A stretch of DNA of 14,227 bases, taken from contig PMDM01000141.1 of NCBI GenBank assembly GCA_003155565.1, positions 4,936-19,162 on the forward strand, read 5' to 3'. Below, piece by piece: positions 1 through 7,537 of this stretch. This DNA comes from Methylococcaceae bacterium (GTDB lineage Bacteria; Pseudomonadota; Gammaproteobacteria; Methylococcales; Methylomonadaceae). The notes below the pieces were generated by a model. That model did not search any database, was not told the DNA's origin, and saw nothing but the letters and a program-made list of their open reading frames with translations. Numbering within the stretch: the first letter of the stretch is position 1; each line of letters opens with the position of its first letter. Both the position numbers and the translations under genes were made by a program.

Positions 1-292
1 CTAGGTAAACCTAATAAATTGCAACGAATTCCTAATCTTACAGCGGCAAGTCTCAAACAATTTCAAATGCTATCCTAAGCAACCGTTGACCCATATTGAC
101 CTGTATAAGGATTTTTCGGCCAACTCCAGCCGTTCGATACTTCCGATAGCTGACGCTCATACATAGCAATACAGACCTTCACACTGACTTAATATCTATT
201 TTTCAGCTCTATCAATTATGACAGTTCGAAATTGCCAAAAAAGCGTTAAAATTATTACAAAAATATTAATTTGCACATAAACTGAAATTCCA
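1..292. other. Non-coding stretch, no gene seen
   Basis: All frames are broken by frequent stop codons and I see no recognisable RNA or protein fragment. The left part (about 60-180) has more G+C than the AT-rich part from about 185 onward, so it may hold the decayed end of something lying to the left. Nothing can be named. Confidence 0.5.
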
Positions 293-321
293 TTTACAAT
301 CAAAACAACGTTTGGTATAAA
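293..321 (+). promoter_or_regulatory. Sigma-70-like promoter of the cohesin/RHS operon
   Basis: TTTACA (293-298) and TATAAA (316-321) are separated by 17 bases; each box matches consensus at five of six positions. Transcription would begin near 328, about 60 bases before the structured leader and 210 bases before the first gene. A second pair, TTGCAC (271-276) and TACAAT (295-300), has an 18-base spacer and could act as an alternative. Assignment is by inspection only. Confidence 0.5.
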
Positions 322-390
322 CTTTCTGGTGCAATAAACAATTGCCGAAGGGGAAACAGAAAAATACGCTAAATTTATATCAAACTAATT

Positions 391-467
391 GCTAATCCTG
401 CCGTGAGACAGGTGCGGAAAATCGCGGATCTTTAGTTGCATCAAATAAAGAAAGCCGGATTGCCGGG
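391..467 (+). promoter_or_regulatory. Candidate c-di-GMP-I (GEMM-like) riboswitch aptamer
   Basis: The layout follows the GEMM consensus as I know it: a GCAAACC-like element (GCTAATCC, 391-398), a stem capped by a GNRA loop (CCTGCC GTGA GACAGG, 397-412, one mismatch), a purine-rich joining segment (GCGGAAAATCGCGG, about 414-427), then a TCTTT/AAAGA stem (429-433 with 447-451). It closes with AAGCCGGATTGCCGG (452-466), close to the usual family ending. The joining segment departs from the canonical GACGCAAAGCC, so the core is degenerate and the ligand (c-di-GMP, cGAMP or none) is uncertain. The 3' strand is shared with the terminator at 451-509, which is how a transcription-control switch is built. 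Both downstream genes would be controlled. Confidence 0.55.
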
Positions 468-509
468 TGTGACAACGTCAATGTCACAGCTGAGGCATCC
501 GGCTTTTTT
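451..509 (+). terminator. Intrinsic terminator serving as riboswitch expression platform
   Basis: AAAGCCGGAT (451-460) pairs perfectly with ATCCGGCTTT (497-506). The stem continues with GCC (462-464) and GGC (494-496) after a one-base bulge, and an inner hairpin TGTGAC/GTCACA (468-473, 483-488) stacks inside. The 3' arm runs into six T residues (504-509). It lies before the first start codon (542), so it is an attenuator rather than the end of an upstream gene. The 5' arm is also part of the aptamer-like fold, so the two structures exclude each other. Confidence 0.8.
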
Positions 510-541
510 GTTGCCAGCAAATAACTAAGGGTCTTACAGAT

Positions 542-1147
542 ATGCAAAAAATAATGAAGTCATTGGCGAGCCTTTTCTTGCTCACATTCACCGCCACTTC
601 GCAAGCCTCTATAATCGTAAGCATTGCACCTGCAACACTTACGTCTGCGCCGGGTCTGCCAATTGAAATCGCGCTAAAGATTGCTGGCCTGGGAAATGGG
701 ACGGCACTTGGTGCCTATGATCTTAATGTGAATTTTGATCCGGCGCTTCTCAGTTTCCAAAACGCCCAATTCGGTGATCCAACGCTTGGTGACCAACTCG
801 ACTTGGCTCACCTGGGATTAAGCAACCCGCTATCTTTGCCTGGGACGGGGACAGTCAACTTGATCGAAACTTCCTTGGATTCCGCAAGCGTGCTGACAAC
901 ACAACAAGCATCCGCCTTTACTCTTGCCACTTTATCATTTGCTTCCCTTGGTTTGGGAAATACCCCCATAACTATTACCATCAACAGCCTTGCTGATGCG
1001 AATAGCCTCGCACTCGATGCGACGACTCAATTAGGCAACGTGAGCGTGGCGGCAGTCCCGCTGCCTTTATCATTTTTGTTGATGCTGAGCGGACTCGGAT
1101 TGTTACCCATGTCGCAAAAACGGTCAAAGATTCCGGGGACTGACTAA
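542..1147 (+). CDS. Secreted cohesin-like protein with PEP-CTERM-type (VPLP) sorting tail
   Basis: A 201-residue exported protein. Residues 1-22 form a signal peptide with a cut likely after SQA. Residues 24-165 resemble the cohesin fold: a valine/isoleucine-rich beta domain with the typical AYDLNVNFDPALLSF segment (58-72) and a later ATLSF strand. The tail has VPLP (172-175), a hydrophobic segment (176-189) and a basic patch (QKR, 192-194). This is the tripartite PEP-CTERM signal that an exosortase would process, so the product is probably handed to the cell surface. The ATG is chosen because AAGGG (527-531) lies 10 bases upstream. It sits behind the riboswitch/terminator and 53 bases before the RHS gene, with no terminator between, so co-transcription is likely. 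Cohesins bind dockerins, and the next gene encodes a dockerin-like module; that pairing is inference. The tail after the basic patch (SKIPGTD) is slightly longer than usual. Confidence 0.75.
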   Translation: MQKIMKSLASLFLLTFTATSQASIIVSIAPATLTSAPGLPIEIALKIAGLGNGTALGAYDLNVNFDPALLSFQNAQFGDPTLGDQLDLAHLGLSNPLSLPGTGTVNLIETSLDSASVLTTQQASAFTLATLSFASLGLGNTPITITINSLADANSLALDATTQLGNVSVAAVPLPLSFLLMLSGLGLLPMSQKRSKIPGTD

Positions 1148-1200
1148 TACACAATCATAAAACGCATAATCTCCCATACATAATGTCAACGGAGTTCCCG

Positions 1201-4200
1201 ATGAGAACAGCGCGTACCCATTGTAAAGCACTTGCGGCATTTGCCATCCTACTCTTAAGATGGCCTGTAGTATATGGTGACGTACCCGCTTATGAAATTA
1301 TTGACTTGGGGACTAATACTACCGCACATGGGCTGAACAATCTGGGTCAGGTTGTCGGTGAAGTTTCACCACCAAATAGCCCAACCCATGCCTTTTTGAG
1401 CGCACCAAATGGCGGGCCTAACAAGGAGCTAGGCCAGATTCAGGACATCGGTACACTAGGGAGTTATTCCATCGCCCACGGTATCAACGATTCCGGGTTA
1501 ATTGTGGGTGAGTATGGACTAGCACAGGGATTTGCCCCCCGCGCATTTATCAGTAATCCAAATGGCGGCTCATTGTTCGACATAAACGGGCCGACAAGTT
1601 CACGTTCTGTGGCTTACGGCATCAATAACGCCGGACAGGTGGTCGGTTACAATACCGACGCTTCTGGCTTTAATGGGGCATTTATCCGCGAGCCTAACAG
1701 TGTTGACCTGACGGATATTGCCACCCTTTATACCGATAACAATAAAAACACCACTATTCGAGCTCCAGGCGTTGCATACGCTGTCAATACTACAGGACAT
1801 GCAGCAGGGGCAGGCACGTATTTCCCAAGCCCCGGTTTCCCTTCCGGTATCGCCGACCTTACGAACAACTCTATCACGGCATTCCTAAGTGGCCCCGATG
1901 GGGCGGCACTGACCAGCCTCGGCGGCTTTGATCCCGTTAAACCGTCAAGCACGGCTTACGGTATCAATAATCAAGGGATAGTGGTTGGTTCATCCCAAAC
2001 GGCCAACGGCGAAACACATGCATTCTTCTCGAATGGACTAGGGCTTTCCGATCTCGGCTCCCTTGGGGGCACAAGCATTGCTTACGACATCAACAATGGC
2101 AGCAATCTACCGGATGGGACAAACCCAGTACAGGTAGTAGGCCAAAGCGATGTCCCAAATATTGGCTCCCACGCTTTTGTCTGGGATCAAACCAACGGCT
2201 TGGTTGACCTTAACTTAGTCGTTGATGCCGATGCAGGCGCTACATTTGACAGCACTGGTGTCTGGTTGACCTCGGCGACGGCGATCAATGACCACGGACA
2301 AATCGCCGCAAACGGCGGTTATAAGTTCAACGGAAGTCAAGGTATCTTCTTCCAGCGTTCATTTTTGCTAACCCCCAAACCCTTGTCTGCGGACGGTAAA
2401 AATCTTGGCTTGTCGCCCAGTGATGTCCCACCGATAGAAACCCACCGGCAGGCTACAGGCGGCGCAGTCAATGTTGCAACCGGAAACAAAATATTGGTTG
2501 AAACCGATTATGTTGGCGGTACTGGCACAGGGTTGGTGTTCCGGCGTTACTACAACAGCCAGGGGCGCGGGTTTACTGCCTTCGGTGCTAAATGGCGGTG
2601 TACTTATGACCGCTCAATCAGTATTCCTGTCAATAATCGCGTCCAGGCTACCCGTGCGGATGGGCGGGTCGAGGTGTTTACCTTGACTAATGGAAGATGG
2701 GTAGGTGATCCCGATGTCACCGATAGCTTAAGTGGCGACTCCAAGGCGGGTTGGATATTGGTTACGGCAGACGATATTGCTGAAAGTTACAGCCCCGACG
2801 GCAAGCTGACCCAAATAATTACGCCTGCTGGCCTGAGTACAACCTTAAGCTACGACGAACTAGGCCATCTTATTACCGTGACGGGTCCGTTCGGACATAA
2901 GCTTACGTTCGCTTATGACCAAACCAGTGGCGCTATCAGCAGCATGACAACACCGGGCGGGACAGTTTACAGTTATAGCGTTCAAACGCTGTTACCCCGC
3001 AAAGGCATACTCACTGATGTCAGTTATTCTGACTTTCCGCGTTCATTTATCACCCGTTATAGCTATGGCGATCCGGCTAATCCTGGCGCAATAACCGATA
3101 TAAGCGTTATGAGTCTCCTAGATGAATTAAGCCATTTTACCTTTACCTACGATGCCAAAGGTCGGCTTATTTCCTCCGGTTCAGATGGTGGGATCGATTC
3201 CATCACCCTTGACTACAACGATTCTGCAGGGACGACCACTGTCACCGATGCACGCGGCAGCACCCGCAGCTATACCTTTCAGAATCAATTTAATGTCCTA
3301 AAGACAACGGCATTAGCTGGTGCCCCTTGTTCTAGTTGTGTCGGCAAGGCGTTCAGTTACGACGGCAACGGCTTTATCGCAAGCCGCACCGATTATAACG
3401 GCAATGTCACGACTTACACTCATAATGTACGCGGGCTTGAAACCTCCCGCATTGAAGCCTCCGGCAAACCGGAATCCCGAACGATTACGACGGCATGGGA
3501 CAATAACTTTCATTTGCCAACGCAGGTCACTGAACCCAACCGTGTCACTACATTTAACTATGATGAAAACGGTAATTTATTGACCCGAAAGGTGAATGCC
3601 TCTAACCAGAGCAGGCTCTGGACTTACACTTACAATAACAACGGGCAAGTGACCAGCGTTGACGGCCCACGCAACGACGTGAACGACATTACCCGTTATA
3701 CGTATGGCGCAAATGGTGCGCTCGCGTCCGTCACCGATGCGTTAGGGCATCTTACCCAGATAAGCGCTTATGACAGTAACAACTGGCCACTTACGATCCA
3801 AGACCCAAATGGCTTGACCACCAACATAGAATATGACAGTAAAGGCCGTAAGGTTTCGGTAGATGTCGGCGGGCTTGTTACAACGTACACCTACAATGGG
3901 CTAGGACGCTTGACAAGCATTAACCATCCAAGCGGTGAGAGCTTTAATTACACCTATGATGTGACCGACCGCCTGACTACGGTGGTTGATTCATGGGGAT
4001 TTACTGAAGACACGATCAACTACATTAATGATGCGTTTGGCAACGTCCTTGAAGAGCAAGTGTCGGCCGGCACGCCCCTACTTCCGTTCGCCCCAATAGT
4101 ATCCGAGGGAACCCGAACCCATAGCTATACCTACGATGCCCAAAATCGTGTCTTGCAGTCCATCGGCTCTCAGGGTCAGGTTACGGCCTACGACTACGAT

Positions 4201-6624
4201 GCCAACAGTAATTTGATCCAGGTGACCGATCCGCTGAACAAGCTGAGCAAATTTACCTACGATCCCCTAAATAGGCGCACTGCAACGATTGATGCTAGCG
4301 GCGCACAGACCCAGGCGACCTACGATACCGACAACCATCCTCTCAGCGTCAAGGATGCGCGAGGACTGGTCACATCCTATACTTACGATGGCTTGGGTAA
4401 TTTAACATCAATAACCAGCCCGGACACAGGCAGCACAACTCTCAGCTACGATAGTGCTGACAATCTCCTAAGCCAGCCGGATGCCAAAGGGTTGCAGACT
4501 AACCGCAGTTACGATGCACTCAACCGCGTAACGCAAATCCGTTACCCAGGTATAGCGCCGACAAACTTTAGCTATGACCAGGGGACAACTGGCATTGGTC
4601 GCCTCACGCGCATGGCTGACAGTACGGGCAGCACGGCTTGGGTCTATGACGAACAAGGCCGGGTGGCACAGAAAACCCAACAGGTCGGTGCTTTGACCCT
4701 GACCGTAAAATACAGTTACGATCCTTTCGGAAACCCATTAACAATTACCTATCCGTCGGGGCGTACGGTTATTCTTGCCCATATCGCTGACAAGTTATAC
4801 CTGATCGGCGCGGATGGAAAACCCATTTCAGTCAACGCCTACCAACCTTTCGGGCCTCCAATAAGATGGAGTTATTCCGGTGTGCCCAATACTCGCACGG
4901 CAGATACTGATGGACGATTGAGCGACTACACCTTAGCAGCCCGCACCCGCACATTGAACTACGATGCCGCTAACCGCATCACTGAGTATAAGGACACTGA
5001 CCCAAGCTTTAACCAAAGTTTCAATTACGATGCGCTGAGCCGGATTACCGAGTACACCGGCAATTCAATTACAGAAAGTTACGGCTATGATGATGTGGGC
5101 AACCGCACCAGTTATGCCGTCAACAGCACGCCACCAATTAACTATACCTATGCTACAGACAGCAACCGTTTATTGGATGCCACCATCGGGACGCAGCCAC
5201 GTTCCTACACTTACGATCCAATTGGTAACATCACCGGCGACACGGTAAACCAATACACCTACGATGGCCAAAACCGTTTGACCCAAGCCCTGGTGGGGCA
5301 ACAGCTTTACGCCTATTGGCTAAATGGCAGAGGCCAACGGGTCGCAAAGTCCTTGGGCAAGGCCTTCGACTTGGGCGGTGATGCCAACCTCAACAACCGC
5401 CTGGAAAGTTCAGATTTGCGCCTCATTGCTCAAATGGCGCAGGGGCAAATTACCGTCAACCTGTCCGGCGACTGCAACCACGACGGCAATGTCACCCTGG
5501 CCGATGTCACTTGCACGCAAAGCAAGATTGCCAACTTACGGGCAAACCCAAGCCTCTTTACTGCTCCGCCGAACACCTATTTTTTCTATGATGAAGCCGG
5601 GCATTTGATCGGGGAATATGACACCAATGGCCTGTCCATCCAGGAAACCGTCTGGATGGGGGATACTCCGGTAGCGGTAATGAAACCCACTCCCGCTGCC
5701 CTAACTAATCCGAATGCTGCCTATGATGTTTTCTATATTTATGCCGACCATTTGAATGCCCCACGGGTGATAACCGACCAACAAAACAAGGTTGTCTGGA
5801 ATTGGGAAAGCAACCCCTTCGGGATCGGCCAACCCACGAGCAGTTCGGGCTTTGTGTATAACCTGCGCTTCCCAGGGCAATATTTTGACAGCGAGACCGG
5901 GTTGATCCATAACGGGTTCAGGGACTACGACCCGCAGATTGGGAGGTATATACAGAGTGATCCGATTGGGTTGGGTGGGGGCATCAACACTTATAATTAT
6001 GTCGGGGGAAGGCCAGTCAATGGAATTGATCCACTCGGGCTCACTCCATCATTTTACAATCCGCTCTCTTGGGATGAATCGGACTGGATAGCGGCCGGAA
6101 CAGGACTTTATAAAGGTGCTGCAGCCTACGCAGATGGGGTTACTTCTATTGTTGGGGTTCATCTTTTCTATAGTCTAGGTGTATATAGCGATTCCGACCC
6201 TGGGATTGATGTTGCTTATGGTCTTGGAATTGCAGTAGGAACCATCGATTCGTTTTTGCTGCCTGAAGTAAAGGTAGCTCGTCCCGCAAGTGGGGCACTG
6301 TCTAGTTCAAATAAGCTAACTACAGTTGTTGACAATGTAATAGCTGAAACTCTTGCTGGAAAAGGGAATATTACGAGCAGCGTAAAATTAAGTGCCGATG
6401 AGCTTTTAAATGCTGGAGAACAGTTTCTTGGAAATGGTTATAGAGAGATAGGAAAATCTGGGAGTGGCGTTTTTCGAAGTGCGGATGATTTGCGGCAATT
6501 TCGAATAGATGATAACTCCCTCTTAGGAAATCATGCTCCAGGTGTGCCGCATGGTCATTTAGAAATCTATGCTCCTGGGGCTGCTAAGCCTTCAGTGAAT
6601 AACCACATTCCATTCATTGATTGA
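1201..6624 (+). CDS. Giant secreted RHS/YD-repeat protein with HAF repeats, internal dockerin and toxin-like tip
   Basis: About 1807 residues. An in-frame ATG lies at 1183, but GGAG (1191-1194) sits 6 bases before the ATG at 1201, which also starts a clean signal peptide (about residues 1-26), so 1201 is preferred. Residues about 30-390 hold some six or seven HAF-type repeats (a GINxxGxVVG unit followed by HAF/RAF strands), probably beta-propeller-like. Residues about 418-1614 form the RHS core: TGGAVNVATG entry, dozens of YD repeats, a dockerin-like insertion at about 1392-1445, and the closing block GLIHNGFRDYDPQIGRY, SDPIGL and DPLGL (1610-1614). Residues 1615-1807 are a variable tip, ending in a toxin-like domain with PHGHLE near the end. 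RHS shells enclose and deliver C-terminal toxins. There is no PAAR or VgrG part, so Sec export to the surface is more likely than type VI secretion. The immunity-like gene follows 6 bases after the stop. Confidence 0.85.
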   Translation: MRTARTHCKALAAFAILLLRWPVVYGDVPAYEIIDLGTNTTAHGLNNLGQVVGEVSPPNSPTHAFLSAPNGGPNKELGQIQDIGTLGSYSIAHGINDSGLIVGEYGLAQGFAPRAFISNPNGGSLFDINGPTSSRSVAYGINNAGQVVGYNTDASGFNGAFIREPNSVDLTDIATLYTDNNKNTTIRAPGVAYAVNTTGHAAGAGTYFPSPGFPSGIADLTNNSITAFLSGPDGAALTSLGGFDPVKPSSTAYGINNQGIVVGSSQTANGETHAFFSNGLGLSDLGSLGGTSIAYDINNGSNLPDGTNPVQVVGQSDVPNIGSHAFVWDQTNGLVDLNLVVDADAGATFDSTGVWLTSATAINDHGQIAANGGYKFNGSQGIFFQRSFLLTPKPLSADGKNLGLSPSDVPPIETHRQATGGAVNVATGNKILVETDYVGGTGTGLVFRRYYNSQGRGFTAFGAKWRCTYDRSISIPVNNRVQATRADGRVEVFTLTNGRWVGDPDVTDSLSGDSKAGWILVTADDIAESYSPDGKLTQIITPAGLSTTLSYDELGHLITVTGPFGHKLTFAYDQTSGAISSMTTPGGTVYSYSVQTLLPRKGILTDVSYSDFPRSFITRYSYGDPANPGAITDISVMSLLDELSHFTFTYDAKGRLISSGSDGGIDSITLDYNDSAGTTTVTDARGSTRSYTFQNQFNVLKTTALAGAPCSSCVGKAFSYDGNGFIASRTDYNGNVTTYTHNVRGLETSRIEASGKPESRTITTAWDNNFHLPTQVTEPNRVTTFNYDENGNLLTRKVNASNQSRLWTYTYNNNGQVTSVDGPRNDVNDITRYTYGANGALASVTDALGHLTQISAYDSNNWPLTIQDPNGLTTNIEYDSKGRKVSVDVGGLVTTYTYNGLGRLTSINHPSGESFNYTYDVTDRLTTVVDSWGFTEDTINYINDAFGNVLEEQVSAGTPLLPFAPIVSEGTRTHSYTYDAQNRVLQSIGSQGQVTAYDYDANSNLIQVTDPLNKLSKFTYDPLNRRTATIDASGAQTQATYDTDNHPLSVKDARGLVTSYTYDGLGNLTSITSPDTGSTTLSYDSADNLLSQPDAKGLQTNRSYDALNRVTQIRYPGIAPTNFSYDQGTTGIGRLTRMADSTGSTAWVYDEQGRVAQKTQQVGALTLTVKYSYDPFGNPLTITYPSGRTVILAHIADKLYLIGADGKPISVNAYQPFGPPIRWSYSGVPNTRTADTDGRLSDYTLAARTRTLNYDAANRITEYKDTDPSFNQSFNYDALSRITEYTGNSITESYGYDDVGNRTSYAVNSTPPINYTYATDSNRLLDATIGTQPRSYTYDPIGNITGDTVNQYTYDGQNRLTQALVGQQLYAYWLNGRGQRVAKSLGKAFDLGGDANLNNRLESSDLRLIAQMAQGQITVNLSGDCNHDGNVTLADVTCTQSKIANLRANPSLFTAPPNTYFFYDEAGHLIGEYDTNGLSIQETVWMGDTPVAVMKPTPAALTNPNAAYDVFYIYADHLNAPRVITDQQNKVVWNWESNPFGIGQPTSSSGFVYNLRFPGQYFDSETGLIHNGFRDYDPQIGRYIQSDPIGLGGGINTYNYVGGRPVNGIDPLGLTPSFYNPLSWDESDWIAAGTGLYKGAAAYADGVTSIVGVHLFYSLGVYSDSDPGIDVAYGLGIAVGTIDSFLLPEVKVARPASGALSSSNKLTTVVDNVIAETLAGKGNITSSVKLSADELLNAGEQFLGNGYREIGKSGSGVFRSADDLRQFRIDDNSLLGNHAPGVPHGHLEIYAPGAAKPSVNNHIPFID
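5374..5535 (+). other. Dockerin-like module embedded in the RHS shell
   Basis: Within the RHS protein two calcium-loop motifs lie about 30 residues apart, as in type I dockerins. Loop 1 (5380-5415) reads DANLNNRLESSD, with Asp, Asn, Asn and Asp at positions 1, 3, 5 and 12. Loop 2 (5470-5505) reads DCNHDGNVTLAD, a near-ideal F-hand loop. Both are followed by hydrophobic helix-like segments. The module interrupts a normal YD hairpin: GQRVAKSLG before it and YFFYDEAGHLIGEYD after it join directly in ordinary RHS proteins. A dockerin inside the shell rather than at a terminus is unusual. Its predicted partner is the cohesin-like protein encoded just upstream. Confidence 0.75.
6043..6624 (+). other. 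Variable C-terminal tip of the RHS protein, toxin-like
   Basis: This follows DPLGL, the conserved end of RHS cores. The 193 residues start with a small-residue and glycine-rich, possibly membrane-interacting part (GTGLYKGAAAY to VAYGLGIAVG). They end in a compact domain of roughly 78 residues (from about LSADELLNAGEQF) with GVFRSADDLRQFR, NHAPGVPHGHLEIY and a final NHIPFID. The histidines, glutamate and arginines look like nuclease-type catalytic residues, and I believe similar domains end other polymorphic toxins, but I cannot name the family. The DNA is visibly more AT-rich than the core, as expected of exchangeable tips. Confidence 0.55.
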
Positions 6625-6630
6625 GGTATT

Positions 6631-6852
6631 GTGATTATGGAAATAAAAATTGGAGTAGTAGGTGAAATTGTCGCCGGAGATGAAATTAGGTCTTTTATCA
6701 AGGTTGTTGACGACACCGAAAAAACTGGCGGCTTTTTGATACTTACATCTAGTACACCTGAAATGAAAGATGGTTTTGACAACTGGGTTGAAAACGAAAA
6801 ATCTCTTAGCAAATACTTTATCGAATCTGGGTGGATTATTCGGTGGCTATGA
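6631..6852 (+). CDS. Probable immunity protein to the RHS tip toxin
   Basis: A 73-residue (or 71-residue) soluble protein with no signal peptide and no membrane segment. It begins 6 bases after the RHS stop, the standard place for a cognate immunity gene. It is acidic, with EIVAGDEI near the start, a KVVDDTEKTGGFLILTSS core and a FDNWVEN...GWIIRWL end. The general pattern (short beta strands, GGFLIL, aromatic C-terminus) recalls small proteins found beside polymorphic toxins, but I have no firm family name. Start choice: GAGG (6623-6626) is 4 bases from the GTG at 6631 and 10 bases from the ATG at 6637, so either is possible. Its base composition is AT-rich like the toxin tip, suggesting that the two travelled together. 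Function is inferred from position and size. Confidence 0.65.
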   Translation: MIMEIKIGVVGEIVAGDEIRSFIKVVDDTEKTGGFLILTSSTPEMKDGFDNWVENEKSLSKYFIESGWIIRWL

Positions 6853-6900
6853 TTTAAAAGCTATAAAGCTATAATAAACGGAGTGGGAAGTGTGTGGGTT

Positions 6901-6925
6901 GTGGGCACATGATTCTCGTGCCCAC
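6901..6925. repeat. Perfect 8-bp hairpin, REP-like
   Basis: GTGGGCAC (6901-6908) and GTGCCCAC (6918-6925) are perfect inverted copies around a 9-base loop. No T-run follows, so it is not a standard terminator. It sits between the immunity gene and the next small gene, 420 bases from the REP/RAYT cluster, and could be a REP of another class or a fold that protects the operon's mRNA end. Confidence 0.6.
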
Positions 6926-7005
6926 GCCTAATTTAACAGGAATCAAACAATATCCTTTCTGGCGATAGCTGGTGAAACTAAAATTTTTGAAAATGGGTTC
7001 CCAAT

Positions 7006-7407
7006 ATGAAATATAAACTTACCCTTGTCGTTTTTTGTTGCAGTTTGCTGGGCTTCGTTGATGCCCGCGCCGAACAGAATACGGTTGAAGATCACGAATT
7101 AAATGCCGGCCCAGTGAAGATTTTGGTTCATGAAGATTGTGAAATTGACAGTACTATTGCACCAAACTTTAAAAGCTCTTGCGGTATCACAGCGACCTTG
7201 ACTTATGGCCAAGCAAAAATAACGGTTGATGAAATATTCCTTGGCGCACTTCCTGATGGTCGTTATGCTAATTCTGCCGATGATGTCGCCTGGGTGGAAA
7301 ACCGATATGTTTCCTTGGCCTATCGGACTGGTGGTAAGGCCGTAAGATGGGTAGAGGCGGTAGCCGAAACCCATCACAAACGAAGGCACGGTATATGGTT
7401 ATGTTGA
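7006..7407 (+). CDS. Small secreted protein, 3' end overwritten by a REP element
   Basis: A 133-residue product with a clear signal peptide (residues 1-23, VVFCCSLLGFVDARA with a cut likely after ARA). The mature part has two cysteines in a short span (DCEIDST to KSSCG), which could form a disulfide, and beta-rich segments ATLTYGQAKITVDEIFLG and VSLAYRTGG. I do not recognise a family. The codons from about residue 112 onward coincide with the REP sequence at 7341-7376, giving an odd basic tail (VRWVEAVAETHHKRRHG). The original C-terminus has therefore probably been lost or replaced. The Shine-Dalgarno is weak. It might be a second export-type protein linked to the toxin locus or an unrelated remnant. 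Whether it is still expressed is unclear. Confidence 0.5.
   Translation: MKYKLTLVVFCCSLLGFVDARAEQNTVEDHELNAGPVKILVHEDCEIDSTIAPNFKSSCGITATLTYGQAKITVDEIFLGALPDGRYANSADDVAWVENRYVSLAYRTGGKAVRWVEAVAETHHKRRHGIWLC
7341..7376 (+). repeat. REP element, forward copy
   Basis: The copy reads CGTAAGATGGGTAGAG, eight spacer bases, then CGAAACCCATCA. GATGGGT (7346-7352) pairs with ACCCATC (7369-7375). The tetranucleotide before the stem is GTAA, whereas RAYT-linked REPs usually carry GTAG or GTGG. It lies inside the 3' end of the 7006-7407 gene. Confidence 0.8.
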
Positions 7408-7466
7408 ATTTTTTTGAAAGGGATGATGCACTTCGATTTGCCATTGTGCATATCTGGGCATAGTTT

Positions 7467-7499
7467 TGATGGGTTTCGTTTCACTCTACCCATCCTACG
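7467..7499 (-). repeat. REP element, inverted copy
   Basis: On the minus strand this reads CGTAGGATGGGTAGAG, a short spacer, then CGAAACCCATCA. It matches the forward copy except for one base in the left arm and in the loop. It keeps the canonical GTAG tetranucleotide. With the copy at 7341-7376 it forms a BIME-like inverted pair 90 bases apart, just upstream of the RAYT gene. Confidence 0.85.
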
Positions 7500-7537
7500 T
7501 TTGACCAAGCCGTATTTTTTGATCTGGAATTACGCAA

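Noticed and set aside
314..327. Possible sigma-54 promoter (TGGTATA followed by TTCT)
   Set aside because: Sigma-54 sites need GG and GC 10 bases apart; here the second dinucleotide is CT. The overlapping sigma-70 boxes fit better, though sigma-54 control of PEP-CTERM genes is known elsewhere.
1183..1200. Upstream ATG at 1183 as start of the RHS protein
   Set aside because: GGAG lies downstream of this ATG and at ideal spacing for the ATG at 1201, which also gives a cleaner signal peptide.
6847..6875. TATAAT at 6870-6875 as a separate promoter after the immunity gene
   Set aside because: The -10 box is perfect but no -35-like sequence sits at a workable distance, and the AAGCTATA tandem repeat explains the AT pattern.
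7341..7499. Paired repeats as a CRISPR array
   Set aside because: There are only two copies, they are inverted rather than direct, and they are palindromic REPs next to a RAYT; no cas genes are seen.
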